Source: Dethiosulfatarculus sandiegensis (lineage in GTDB: Bacteria > Desulfobacterota > Desulfarculia > Desulfarculales > Desulfarculaceae). Taken from it: a stretch of 58,136 nucleotides of DNA. The position numbers were made by a program, and so were the translations under genes. This document shows, in pieces, positions 7,540 through 14,878 of this stretch; the stretch's first letter is position 1, and each line of letters opens with the position of its first letter. The stretch spans positions 1 to 58,136 of the forward strand of contig NZ_AZAC01000044.1 of NCBI RefSeq assembly GCF_000931935.2, given 5' to 3'. A model generated the notes under the pieces. The model did no database searches, was not told the origin of the DNA, and saw only the letters and a list, made by a program, of their open reading frames with translations.

Positions 7540-9932
7540 TGTTTGGCAAAAGCGTTTTCAAAAGATCTGGATTCCATTAAAAGCCGGGCCTGGATAGACA
7601 TCTCCTTCAGCCTTTGGGGGTTGTCTGCCAGTGACAAGACAGCCTTGGCCAAGGCCATATGATCATTTCCCGGCACCACCAACCCGCTTATTTCGGGAGT
7701 TATGTTTTCTTTGGGCCCGCCCTGGTTGGTCACCACCACCGGCAGGCCCGAAGCTTGGGCCTCCAGGATTACGTTGCCAAAGGTGTCTGTAGTGCTGGGG
7801 AAAATAAAAAGGTCACTGGAGGCGTAGGCAACGGCCAAATCCTGGCCCTCAAGATAACCGGTAAAGGTGACCGGCCAGGGTTTCAGCTCCTGTTGCATCT
7901 CATTCAGATAGGGGCCGTCCCCCACCACCACCAGGTGAACACTGCTGTTTTGACGGCAAATTTCCTGATAGGCTGCAACCAGGACAGGCAGGTCCTTTTC
8001 ACGGCTCACCCTGCCTACGTAGAGTAGTTTCAGGCAGTGATCCAGGCCAAAGTTATCTTTAAACCAGCCGTTTCTGTATTGAGGGCTGAAGCTTTTCGTG
8101 TCCACTCCCCTGGGATAGGTCCGTATCTTGGAGGCATCTATTCCCTTTTTAATCAGCTCCTTGCCGGTTTCTTTGGAAGGAACGTAGATGCTGTCCATCT
8201 GGTCGTAGTACCACAGGATATAACGCCACATAACTTCAGTCAGGTTTTGGTCGCCGGTCAGGTAGGCGGTGTATTGGGGGAATGCGGTGTGATAGGTGGC
8301 TGATATCGGCAGGTTCAACACCCGGGCCGCCGCCAGGGCCGCCAGGCCCATGGGGCCGGGGGTGGCTGAGTGGATATAGGTGTACTCCCTCTCGTGAATA
8401 TGGTCCAGAATCTCCAAAAAAGGAGGCAGGGCGAGTTTTTGTTCCTGGTATTCCGGTAAATTATAAACAGCTATGGGAATAAAATTTTTCATGCGGCCAA
8501 TACCAGGGAGTTGGCCGCTTCCGCAGGTGATTATAGTCAGATCCCTGCCTGTTTTCTGAGCAACCCGCGCTTGCCGACGCAGGGTGTGGGCCACACCGTT
8601 GATCTCGAAAAAGGTGTCTGTGAAATGGGCCACCTTGAGCTTGCGTTTAGGCTTTTTGTTGAGGTAGGGAGTGCCGAGAAAACGGCTCTGCACTTCCCTG
8701 GTCAAGGGGCGGTCCCTGCCGAAAAGTCCAAAGGCCACAAAATAGGGAGCCAAAAGCAGGTAGTTGGACCCTGCCGCTCCTATGGTCTCAAACAGACTGA
8801 AAACATTGGCCCCCGAGAAATGGCCGTATAGCCTTTCAGCGAAATGTTTCACCACTTTGTCTGTCACCCGGCTGACAAACCTGAACCAAAGGTCTTCGGC
8901 CGCGGTTTTTTTGTGACTTGCGCCGTTATTCATCAGGTCCATGAGGTCCGGATCAGCCAAAATGAGGTTTTGGCTCTCCTGCCTTATCACCTCTTTGAGC
9001 CCTTTCAGGCCTGATTCCTTGCGCAAACGGTGCTTGTTCACCATACCCATTATCTTGTGCAGAAGCCTCCCCTGGGGAGCCTTGTGGTCAGGGCGCAGGG
9101 ATTTGTCCATAAAGCGCATCAACACATCCATGCCGATGTATTTTTCCAGGTCAAAGCGGCTGTTGAAAAATTGATAGGCAATACCGTACAGGTTATGGGC
9201 CATGGTGCGAGGGGTGGACCCCCGGCCCCTGGTCTTCACCCGGCCAAGGCGCAGGTCAGAGAAAAATTCTTCTAATGATTCTGCCTTGGGGGCCTCTGTG
9301 TACATTCGGGCCACGTTAAGGGAGCTGTGATCGTCTGATCCGCCAATCAGAGTTTTTTCCCAGGCCCTGGTGCAAAGAGGCTCCATGTCGTGTTTATTGG
9401 CCAGGTGATCGATCATCCCCGGGTCCAGGCCGCGGGTGATCCTTTTAATAACCTGGTTTTGGGCATCGTCTCTGGCGCCGTTTAATTCAAAGACTTTAAA
9501 AAGTAGAATGAATTTTTCCAAGTGTTCTGAGGTGAGGCTATGGTTGATGGAAAAAAGCGGGTGGGCAACGGCATGGACCAGATTTGCGTCATTTAAGTAG
9601 GCAATAAGGTCATATAGGTTTTTTCTATGATGACTTAGGTCCTGGTGAATGGCTTCGTCAATATTGTGCACCAGGACATGCACCTTGCAGCCGTCTTCCG
9701 GGAAATAACTTGTAACTTCTTCGCTTATGAAAACAGAAGGTAAATGTGCGATCTCCAGGCACCCTTCAATGGTGTTATGATCGCATAAGGTCATGGCATC
9801 CATACCCAGCTTTTTGGTCAGCCGGTAGAGATCCCTTGGTCTACTGAAACTCTCCGGCGCTCCGATCTTCTGTAGAATCCACTGGGTGGGCCTTTTGGAG
9901 GCGTTGGAATGAAGATGAAGATCGATTTTCAT
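7491..9932 (-). CDS. PHP phosphoesterase - GT4 glycosyltransferase fusion
   Basis: 813 residues from the ATG at 9932, chosen because AAGAGGA lies 7 nt upstream; an upstream ATG at 9959 lacks a site. Residues 1 to about 260 are a PHP metal-dependent phosphoesterase domain: KIDLHLHSNAS, LCDHNTIEG, AVAHPLFS and GGSDDHSS supply the metal ligands. A helical linker of about 170 residues follows. From about 430 on it is a GT-B glycosyltransferase of family GT4: KVAHFTDTFFEINGVAHTLR, RTYPRGVDT, LLYVGRVSREK, VGDGPY, and the EX7E region DTFGNVILEAQASG near 712-722. GT4 enzymes of this type mannosylate or glycosylate lipids. The fusion suggests that phosphate removal and sugar transfer act on one substrate. 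The stop couples directly to the VTT gene. Confidence 0.82.
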   Translation of the reverse strand: MKIDLHLHSNASKRPTQWILQKIGAPESFSRPRDLYRLTKKLGMDAMTLCDHNTIEGCLEIAHLPSVFISEEVTSYFPEDGCKVHVLVHNIDEAIHQDLSHHRKNLYDLIAYLNDANLVHAVAHPLFSINHSLTSEHLEKFILLFKVFELNGARDDAQNQVIKRITRGLDPGMIDHLANKHDMEPLCTRAWEKTLIGGSDDHSSLNVARMYTEAPKAESLEEFFSDLRLGRVKTRGRGSTPRTMAHNLYGIAYQFFNSRFDLEKYIGMDVLMRFMDKSLRPDHKAPQGRLLHKIMGMVNKHRLRKESGLKGLKEVIRQESQNLILADPDLMDLMNNGASHKKTAAEDLWFRFVSRVTDKVVKHFAERLYGHFSGANVFSLFETIGAAGSNYLLLAPYFVAFGLFGRDRPLTREVQSRFLGTPYLNKKPKRKLKVAHFTDTFFEINGVAHTLRRQARVAQKTGRDLTIITCGSGQLPGIGRMKNFIPIAVYNLPEYQEQKLALPPFLEILDHIHEREYTYIHSATPGPMGLAALAAARVLNLPISATYHTAFPQYTAYLTGDQNLTEVMWRYILWYYDQMDSIYVPSKETGKELIKKGIDASKIRTYPRGVDTKSFSPQYRNGWFKDNFGLDHCLKLLYVGRVSREKDLPVLVAAYQEICRQNSSVHLVVVGDGPYLNEMQQELKPWPVTFTGYLEGQDLAVAYASSDLFIFPSTTDTFGNVILEAQASGLPVVVTNQGGPKENITPEISGLVVPGNDHMALAKAVLSLADNPQRLKEMSIQARLLMESRSFENAFAKQWKLYGLEKGAAVPVG

Positions 9933-9933
9933 G

Positions 9934-10053
9934 ACTATATCCTCTTGATAATGGCGCAAAATTCATGCAAGTCGTGTGGTTTGGTGAACTTCATGGACCG
10001 GTTGGCGCCTTTTTTATGGAGGGTTTCAATTGATTGAATTTAAACTTTTTGGA
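9934..10053 (-). pseudogene. C-terminal remnant of a response-regulator receiver domain
   Basis: Reading the minus strand in one frame gives about 39 codons, ending with KKGANRSMKFTKPHDLHEFC then AIIKRI and a TAG. This closely resembles the end of a REC domain: the KGA segment before strand 5, the conserved Lys-Pro (TKP) and the alpha5 helix DLHEFCAIIKRI. Further upstream the frame stays open but no longer looks like a receiver; no phosphorylated Asp region or start was found. The stop lies one nucleotide before the PHP-glycosyltransferase ATG, so an intact ancestor was probably translationally coupled to it. It is likely a decayed gene rather than a working peptide. Confidence 0.45.
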
Positions 10054-10369
10054 TGACATTTTTTTTCAGCGGGGTGATTTTTATTTAATTGCAAAGGTCC
10101 TGGTGCAGTTGATTGGGCTTCCGACCTGGTCTTTGGAGAACAGGTCAGATGCCGGCTATTTAAGTTGTCAGAGTGATAATACCCTCATAATTCTATGGGG
10201 CTAAATTTACCCAAACACCATGACGAACGATTGGCGAAGTGGTTAATTTGAAGTGACGAAAGGCAGTTTGCCCGGAGGGATTTTGTCTGATTGGGGAAAA
10301 ACCTATTTTAAAAAATAGTGTGTTGCTTTTGAGGATAGCGGGGTTGACACAAAATAAAAAACAACAGTT
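10054..10369. other. intergenic region, nothing recognised
   Basis: No convincing ORF, RNA or repeat was seen. The minus frame of the receiver remnant stays open into this stretch without recognisable similarity. The region presumably carries the promoter of the PHP-glycosyltransferase operon. Confidence 0.35.
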
Positions 10370-10513
10370 TCATTTCTCTTTTTTTACACCCCACCAGGCA
10401 GTGCAACCCCAGCAAGGATTTTTGGGATCCTGACTGGCTTTTTGGCAGACGGCCTGGGGCTTCTTTTGCTTGTTAATAGGACACCATACAAATTTAGAAG
10501 GGGTCTTGGTCAT
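10370..10513 (-). CDS. 47-residue cysteine-rich small protein
   Basis: A short ORF with a good ribosome-binding site (GGGGGAG about 5 nt before the ATG at 10513). The protein starts MTKTPSKFVWCPINK and ends in PCWGCTAWWGVKKEK. Four cysteines (C11, C23, C34, C37), with a CxxC pair near the end and several tryptophans, suggest a small zinc-ribbon or Fe-S type protein of the cytoplasm. It is unusually rich in Lys, Gln and Pro. It stands alone on the minus strand, upstream of the receiver remnant and glycosyltransferase and divergent from the MTH1187-type gene. No family was recognised with certainty and function is unknown. Confidence 0.55.
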   Translation of the reverse strand: MTKTPSKFVWCPINKQKKPQAVCQKASQDPKNPCWGCTAWWGVKKEK

Positions 10514-10719
10514 TATTTCTCCCCCAAAGGCGGGTGGTTGCCTGCTTGAATAAACGCTTTTTTCTGTGAACGGCTTTTTTGATTTTGCCCCGGGCCTGAT
10601 AGAATAAATTCCGCCCCCTTTGGTCGGGTGTTCCCCGGCACGGGCGGGCGCGGTTTAAAACCCGCGTTAGTTACGGCTTGAATTATAACGCCTATTTTTC
10701 CTAAACAGGAGAAGCAAAG

Positions 10720-11016
10720 ATGGCTATTGTGAATTTGACCATCGTGCCCTTGGGCACTCAGACCCCCAGTGTCTCAGATTATGTGGCCGCGGTTCATCGC
10801 GAACTTGAGAAAACCGGAATCAAAAACCATCTGACCCCCATGGGCACGATTTTGGAAGGTGATCTCGCAGAAATACTGGAGGTTGTCAAGACCCTGCACG
10901 AGGTTCCCTTTGAAAAGGGAGCCCAACGGGTTGTGACCACAATAAGTATAGATGACAGAAGGGATAAAAAATCCACAGCCATGGGTAAGGTGGAAAGAGT
11001 AAAGGCCAAGCTTTAA
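10720..11016 (+). CDS. MTH1187 family thiamine-binding protein
   Basis: 98 residues, beginning MAIVNLTIVPLGTQTPSVSD with AGGAG upstream. The ferredoxin-like beta-alpha-beta fold with the VPLGT start, LTPMGTILEGD in the middle and VTTISIDDRRDK matches the MTH1187/YkoF group (formerly DUF77), small oligomeric proteins that bind thiamine or related pyrimidines. Length is normal for the family. It is a single-gene unit closed by a clear terminator. No TPP-riboswitch signature was seen in the leader. Its cellular role is not established. Confidence 0.82.
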   Translation: MAIVNLTIVPLGTQTPSVSDYVAAVHRELEKTGIKNHLTPMGTILEGDLAEILEVVKTLHEVPFEKGAQRVVTTISIDDRRDKKSTAMGKVERVKAKL

Positions 11017-11029
11017 TTTTTGGGCAATG

Positions 11030-11074
11030 AAAGATCCCCTCCCATAGATTTTTTCTGCAGGAGGGGATCTTTTG
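11030..11074 (+). terminator. rho-independent terminator
   Basis: A 13-bp stem (AAAGATCCCCTCC at 11030-11042 pairing with GGAGGGGATCTTT at 11060-11072) ends in a short T run. It follows the MTH1187-type gene and may also serve the convergent symporter gene on the other strand. Confidence 0.75.
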
Positions 11075-11105
11075 AAACTTGGCTTTTTGGGGGCAAAAGG
11101 CCTGG

Positions 11106-12356
11106 TTATGCCGATTGAGAGGTAGCGTTAGCCAAGTCCTGTTGTTTGAATTCTCCTTCCGTACCGGCGATTGTCACCGCAGCGGTGGCGTCTCCCAGGA
11201 TATTCACCGTAGTCCTGGCCATATCGATGATTCTGTCAATACCGGCAATCAAGGCAACACCTTCCATGGGCAGCCCCACCTGGGTGAAGACCATGGTGAT
11301 AACAACCAGAAGGAAGGCGGGCACCCCAATGGAGCCAATGGATGCCAAAATACCCATCAAGATGATGGTCAGCTGCTGGCTTAAACCCAGGGACACCCCA
11401 TAAACCTGGGCTACAAATACCGCTGCAAGGCTTAAGTATATGGCCGCACCGTCCATGTTGATGGTGTTGCCCAGGGGGATGGTGAAGCTGGCCGTGCTTT
11501 TGCTCACCCCCATGCGCTGAACAGCTTCCATGTTCACCGGGAGGGTCGCCCCGCTGGAGCAGGTGGAAAAGGCCACCAAAAGCGGTTCGCGCATCTCTTT
11601 GAAGAAACTTTTAATTGGGTACTTGGCGATAAATTTTAAAACCGGCAGGTAGACGATTACAACATGGATAAAGGCGATGGCGTACATGATCACAATCACC
11701 TTTGCCAGGGGCAGTATCACCTTTAATCCGTGCAACCCCACTGTGTAGGCGATAAGTGCAAAGACGCCGAAGGGGGCATAGAGCATAACCACGTGGGTTA
11801 TCTTGATCATCACATCCATGGTGAGTTCAAATACCCTCAGAAGCGGTTTGCCCTTTTCACCCAAGGTGCTTAAGGCAAAACCAAAGAACAGGGAAATGAA
11901 TATGATCTGCAGCAGGTTGCCGTCGGCGCATGCCCCAAGGGGATTGATCGGCACTATGTTCAAAAGCACCTGTACAATACCCGGGTTTTCGGCAGTCTTG
12001 ACCACCACTTCCTTGGATACGTCCAGGGTCAGCCCCACACCCGGGTTGAAGATGTTTGCGAAAAACAGACCGAGGCTTACGGCGATGGTGGTGCTGATCA
12101 GGTAGTAGCCCAGGGTCTTGCTGGCTACTCGCCCCAGTTTGCGCAGGTTGTCCATACCGGCCGCGCCGGCCACCAGGGAAGAGACAACCAAGGGGATGAC
12201 TATCATGCGGATGAGGCGTATGAAAAGATCGCCGAAAGGTTTAAAAACGTGCGCATCCCATCCGGCCCATTGCCAAATAAGACCGGCTATGACACCAAGC
12301 ACCAGGGCGATTCCCATCTTGGCCGGGAGACTCATTTTTTTCCTGTTTTGTGTCAT
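11106..12356 (-). CDS. dicarboxylate/amino acid:cation symporter (DAACS family)
   Basis: 416 residues with the eight-helix, two-hairpin fold of the GltP/DctA family. STCSSGATLPVNM is the serine-rich re-entrant loop HP1. IPLGNTINMDGAAIY is the conserved NMDGT-type cation and substrate site in helix 7, with Ala where Thr is usual. It imports acidic or small neutral amino acids or C4-dicarboxylates with Na+ or H+ across the inner membrane. AGGGGA precedes the ATG. The gene begins 12 nt after threonine synthase, so the pair is an operon and the substrate may be an amino acid related to threonine, serine or homoserine. Confidence 0.85.
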   Translation of the reverse strand: MTQNRKKMSLPAKMGIALVLGVIAGLIWQWAGWDAHVFKPFGDLFIRLIRMIVIPLVVSSLVAGAAGMDNLRKLGRVASKTLGYYLISTTIAVSLGLFFANIFNPGVGLTLDVSKEVVVKTAENPGIVQVLLNIVPINPLGACADGNLLQIIFISLFFGFALSTLGEKGKPLLRVFELTMDVMIKITHVVMLYAPFGVFALIAYTVGLHGLKVILPLAKVIVIMYAIAFIHVVIVYLPVLKFIAKYPIKSFFKEMREPLLVAFSTCSSGATLPVNMEAVQRMGVSKSTASFTIPLGNTINMDGAAIYLSLAAVFVAQVYGVSLGLSQQLTIILMGILASIGSIGVPAFLLVVITMVFTQVGLPMEGVALIAGIDRIIDMARTTVNILGDATAAVTIAGTEGEFKQQDLANATSQSA

Positions 12357-12368
12357 GATGGCTTCCCC

Positions 12369-13577
12369 TTAGCATTTAGGCAATTTGTCATTTATATCAA
12401 TACAAAGCGGTTTGGCCTGAACAGTATCCGGGTATTTGAGGCCGCTTCCGGTATTTAAAAGGACAACTTTTTCATCCGGCTTGATCCAGCCTTTTGCCAC
12501 CAGCTTTTCCGCTGCGGCCAAGGTTGAGCCTCCTTCAGGGCAGATAAAGGTTCCTTCGGTTGCGGCGAGCCTTTGCTGGGCTTCCAGGGCCTCCTGGTCG
12601 GAAACCGCCACAGCGCAGCCGTTGGTTTCGTATATGCTTTTGAGGACAAGAAAATCCCCCAGGGCCTTCGGCACCCTCAGGCCGGGGATTTTGGTTTGGA
12701 CGTCCTGCCAATAGTCGCATTCGGCCTTTTTTTCTTCCCAAGCCTTGGGGATGGGAGCGCAGGCGCTTGACTGCACAGATACCAGCCGGGGCATTTTGTC
12801 CCCGATCCAGCCTATTTGCTTAAGCTCCTGCAGCGCCTTTTGAATGGCTATGATCCCCACGCCTCCGCCGGTGGGATAGAGAAGAACATCCGGAACATCC
12901 CATCCCATCTGTTCCGCTATCTCAAAGCCCATGGTTTTCTTGCCTTCAATTCGGTATGGCTCCTTTAGGGTGGATGCGTCATACCAACCGTAATCCTTTA
13001 CGGCTTGGGCCACTATTTGGCCAGCATCATTAATAATTCCTTTGACCAGGTAGGTGGTGCCGCCGGTTGCCAGGCACTCGCGTATGTTGATTTCCTGGGC
13101 ATCCTCGGGCATCACGATCACTGCCTCTATCCCTGCGGAGGTGCAGTATGCACTCCATGCGCCGCCTGCGTTGCCCGCGGTGGGCATTGCCAAAACTTTG
13201 ACGCCCAATTCCTTGGCCCGGGACACTCCAACCGCAGCGCCTCTGGCTTTAAAGGAGCCCGTCGGCAGGATGCCTTCGTCCTTCAGGAAGAGATTATTCA
13301 CCCCGATTTCAGAACCAACTTTTTTCAAGGGCAGAAGGGGAGTCATCCCTTCTCCCATGGTTACTATGTTTTCTTCTTTTTCCACCGGCAGCAGTTCGCG
13401 GTAACGCCAGAGATCCGGTTTCCTGTTTTTCAGGCTTTCCTTGCTGAGATCGGCTTTTGCCTTTGCAAGGTCATAGCGCACCAAAAGCGGAGCCCCGCAT
13501 TTTTCGCAGAGCTGGGCCGGCTGGTCGCTGTCATAGGTTGCCTTGCATTTGGAACACTCCAGATGGGTCACATGCAC
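12369..13577 (-). CDS. thrC: threonine synthase (PLP-dependent, zinc-ribbon type)
   Basis: 402 residues. The N-terminus has a zinc-ribbon-like pair CSKC and CEKC (C8, C11, C24, C27). GILPTGSFKARGAA holds the PLP-binding Lys110 of fold type II. MPTAGNAGGAWSAY and YPTGGGVG are cofactor and phosphate loops. The family converts O-phospho-homoserine to threonine; close relatives act on other amino acids. The operon here is with a symporter instead of hom or thrB, and a GntR/FCD regulator lies just upstream, so a catabolic or salvage role is possible. A perfect palindrome sits about 60 nt upstream of the start. Confidence 0.82.
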   Translation of the reverse strand: MHVTHLECSKCKATYDSDQPAQLCEKCGAPLLVRYDLAKAKADLSKESLKNRKPDLWRYRELLPVEKEENIVTMGEGMTPLLPLKKVGSEIGVNNLFLKDEGILPTGSFKARGAAVGVSRAKELGVKVLAMPTAGNAGGAWSAYCTSAGIEAVIVMPEDAQEINIRECLATGGTTYLVKGIINDAGQIVAQAVKDYGWYDASTLKEPYRIEGKKTMGFEIAEQMGWDVPDVLLYPTGGGVGIIAIQKALQELKQIGWIGDKMPRLVSVQSSACAPIPKAWEEKKAECDYWQDVQTKIPGLRVPKALGDFLVLKSIYETNGCAVAVSDQEALEAQQRLAATEGTFICPEGGSTLAAAEKLVAKGWIKPDEKVVLLNTGSGLKYPDTVQAKPLCIDINDKLPKC

Positions 13578-13635
13578 TTTTTGCCTCCGTAAGGTGTTTG
13601 AGTCGGCCTCCAGAGCTCGACTTTTAGTATCTTAT

Positions 13636-13651
13636 ATTTTAGATCTAAAAT
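13636..13651. promoter_or_regulatory. 16-bp perfect palindrome, candidate operator of the thrC-symporter operon
   Basis: ATTTTAGATCTAAAAT is fully self-complementary and lies 59-74 nt upstream of the thrC start, between it and the GntR/FCD gene. Its size and place suit a dimeric regulator such as that neighbour. No direct proof links the two. Confidence 0.5.
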
Positions 13652-13854
13652 CTTTTCCAGGAAAAAAGGAACGACTCGCCGTCTTTTTTTAGATCAGGAG
13701 CTGCGTTTACTTTGCCTGATTGTCTTAACTATTTGAAAAGATATGAAAAAATAAAAGATTTTTATGGTGGGGTAAAGATTTTCAGAAATATATCGGTTTT
13801 AAGGAGTTGGACGAACAGCGGCCAATGGTGACCGCTTACCGCGTTTCCAGATAC

Positions 13855-14511
13855 TTAGCCGGCAATAGTTGTTTTTACCGCATTCATGGAGTTGTCCAGG
13901 TGCTCCTTCATGGCCGTTTCCGCAGCCCGGGGATTGTTTTTGCGAAAGGCGTCGACTATTTTGGCGTGTTCCCGGCAAGCTTGTTTCCGCCTTTCCTTGG
14001 AAAGAGCGGACTGGTACTTCAGCATTTCAATACGGTTGATAATGGGGTTCAGGCATTCCCTTAGTAATCTGTTACCTGAATACTCGATAATCATGTGGTG
14101 AAAAAGGTTGTCCCCCTGGATATAGTCTTTTAAGGAGATATTCTCAATGTCATCGGCCATGGAAAGGTGGACCTTTTCAAGCTTGGCAAAGTCTTCATCT
14201 GAGATATTGCTGACAGCGAGCTTTACAGCCAGACTGTAGAGAACTTCACGGAGGGAAAAAATTTCTTTGATTGTTTCTTCATTTATTTCAGAAACATAGC
14301 TGCCTCTGCGGGGCAGGGTGACAACCAGGCCGTCTTGTTCCAGCTTGGCAATTGCAAGTTTGATCGGTGTCTTGCTGATGCCGAACATTTTGACCAGGAA
14401 TTCTTCTTTAAGCCTGAAACCGGGCAGGAATTCTCCGGTTATTATTTTTTCCTTCAGTTCCTTATAGGCCACTTCGTTCAAGCGTGGATGTCTGCTTATC
14501 TTTTCTGACAT
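13855..14511 (-). CDS. GntR family transcriptional regulator, FCD (FadR-like) type
   Basis: 218 residues from ATG 14511. An upstream ATG at 14574 would add 21 residues unlike the family start and has no binding site, while GAAG precedes 14511. The N-terminal winged helix reads VAYKELKEKIITGEFLPGFR and then GISKTPIKLAIAKLEQDGLV, typical of GntR. The C-terminal FCD domain is all-helical, with DNLFHHMIIEYSGN supplying Asp and His metal or ligand contacts. FCD regulators sense small carboxylates, amino acids or sugar acids. It points toward the thrC-symporter operon on the same strand with a 277-nt gap, and diverges from an M48 protease. It probably controls the amino-acid operon and itself. Confidence 0.82.
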   Translation of the reverse strand: MSEKISRHPRLNEVAYKELKEKIITGEFLPGFRLKEEFLVKMFGISKTPIKLAIAKLEQDGLVVTLPRRGSYVSEINEETIKEIFSLREVLYSLAVKLAVSNISDEDFAKLEKVHLSMADDIENISLKDYIQGDNLFHHMIIEYSGNRLLRECLNPIINRIEMLKYQSALSKERRKQACREHAKIVDAFRKNNPRAAETAMKEHLDNSMNAVKTTIAG

Positions 14512-14673
14512 GGTGTATTTCTTCGCATTGGTTGTAATTAAATAAACGGCAAAATTGTCCGAACTGTAATCCATGTCCGAGTAAAAATACTCCGCTTGCG
14601 GGTATTTTGTCTTTATAGAGGCCGAGCTTGTCGCTGACAGGATTATGTTTTTATATATAACACAGGTTTAACG

Positions 14674-14699
14674 CAAGTTTGTTTCCATACGGAAACTTG
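14674..14699. promoter_or_regulatory. nested inverted repeat, candidate operator
   Basis: Outer arms CAAGTTT (14674-14680) and AAACTTG (about 14693-14699), and inner arms GTTTCC and GGAAAC around a 4-nt centre, overlap each other. The place, just upstream of the GntR gene and before the divergent protease, suits autoregulation. Confidence 0.4.
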
Positions 14700-14812
14700 G
14701 TTTCCCAAAAGCCTTGGACCGGTTCTGTGCTGCCGTGTAATTTTTTGCTAAACTTGAATTATGCTCAAATCAGGATCCCGATTCAGGCTTGTTGCCTGAG
14801 GACCTGGTTTTC

Positions 14813-14842
14813 TTGCCCTGACCAATTGGGAGGGTCTATACT
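14813..14842 (+). promoter_or_regulatory. possible sigma70 promoter of the M48 protease gene
   Basis: TTGCCC at 14813-14818 and TATACT at 14837-14842 with 18-nt spacing, 36 nt before the start codon. Confidence 0.35.
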
Positions 14843-14878
14843 TCAACATTAAAGTATGTGGGGGGGTGAGAAAACGTC

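Larger units (their letters stand above)
14512..14878. other. divergent regulatory region between the GntR regulator and the M48 protease
   Basis: No gene fits here. It carries a nested inverted repeat (14674-14699) and a plausible promoter for the protease (14813-14842). The in-frame extension of the regulator up to 14574 is judged non-coding. Confidence 0.45.
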
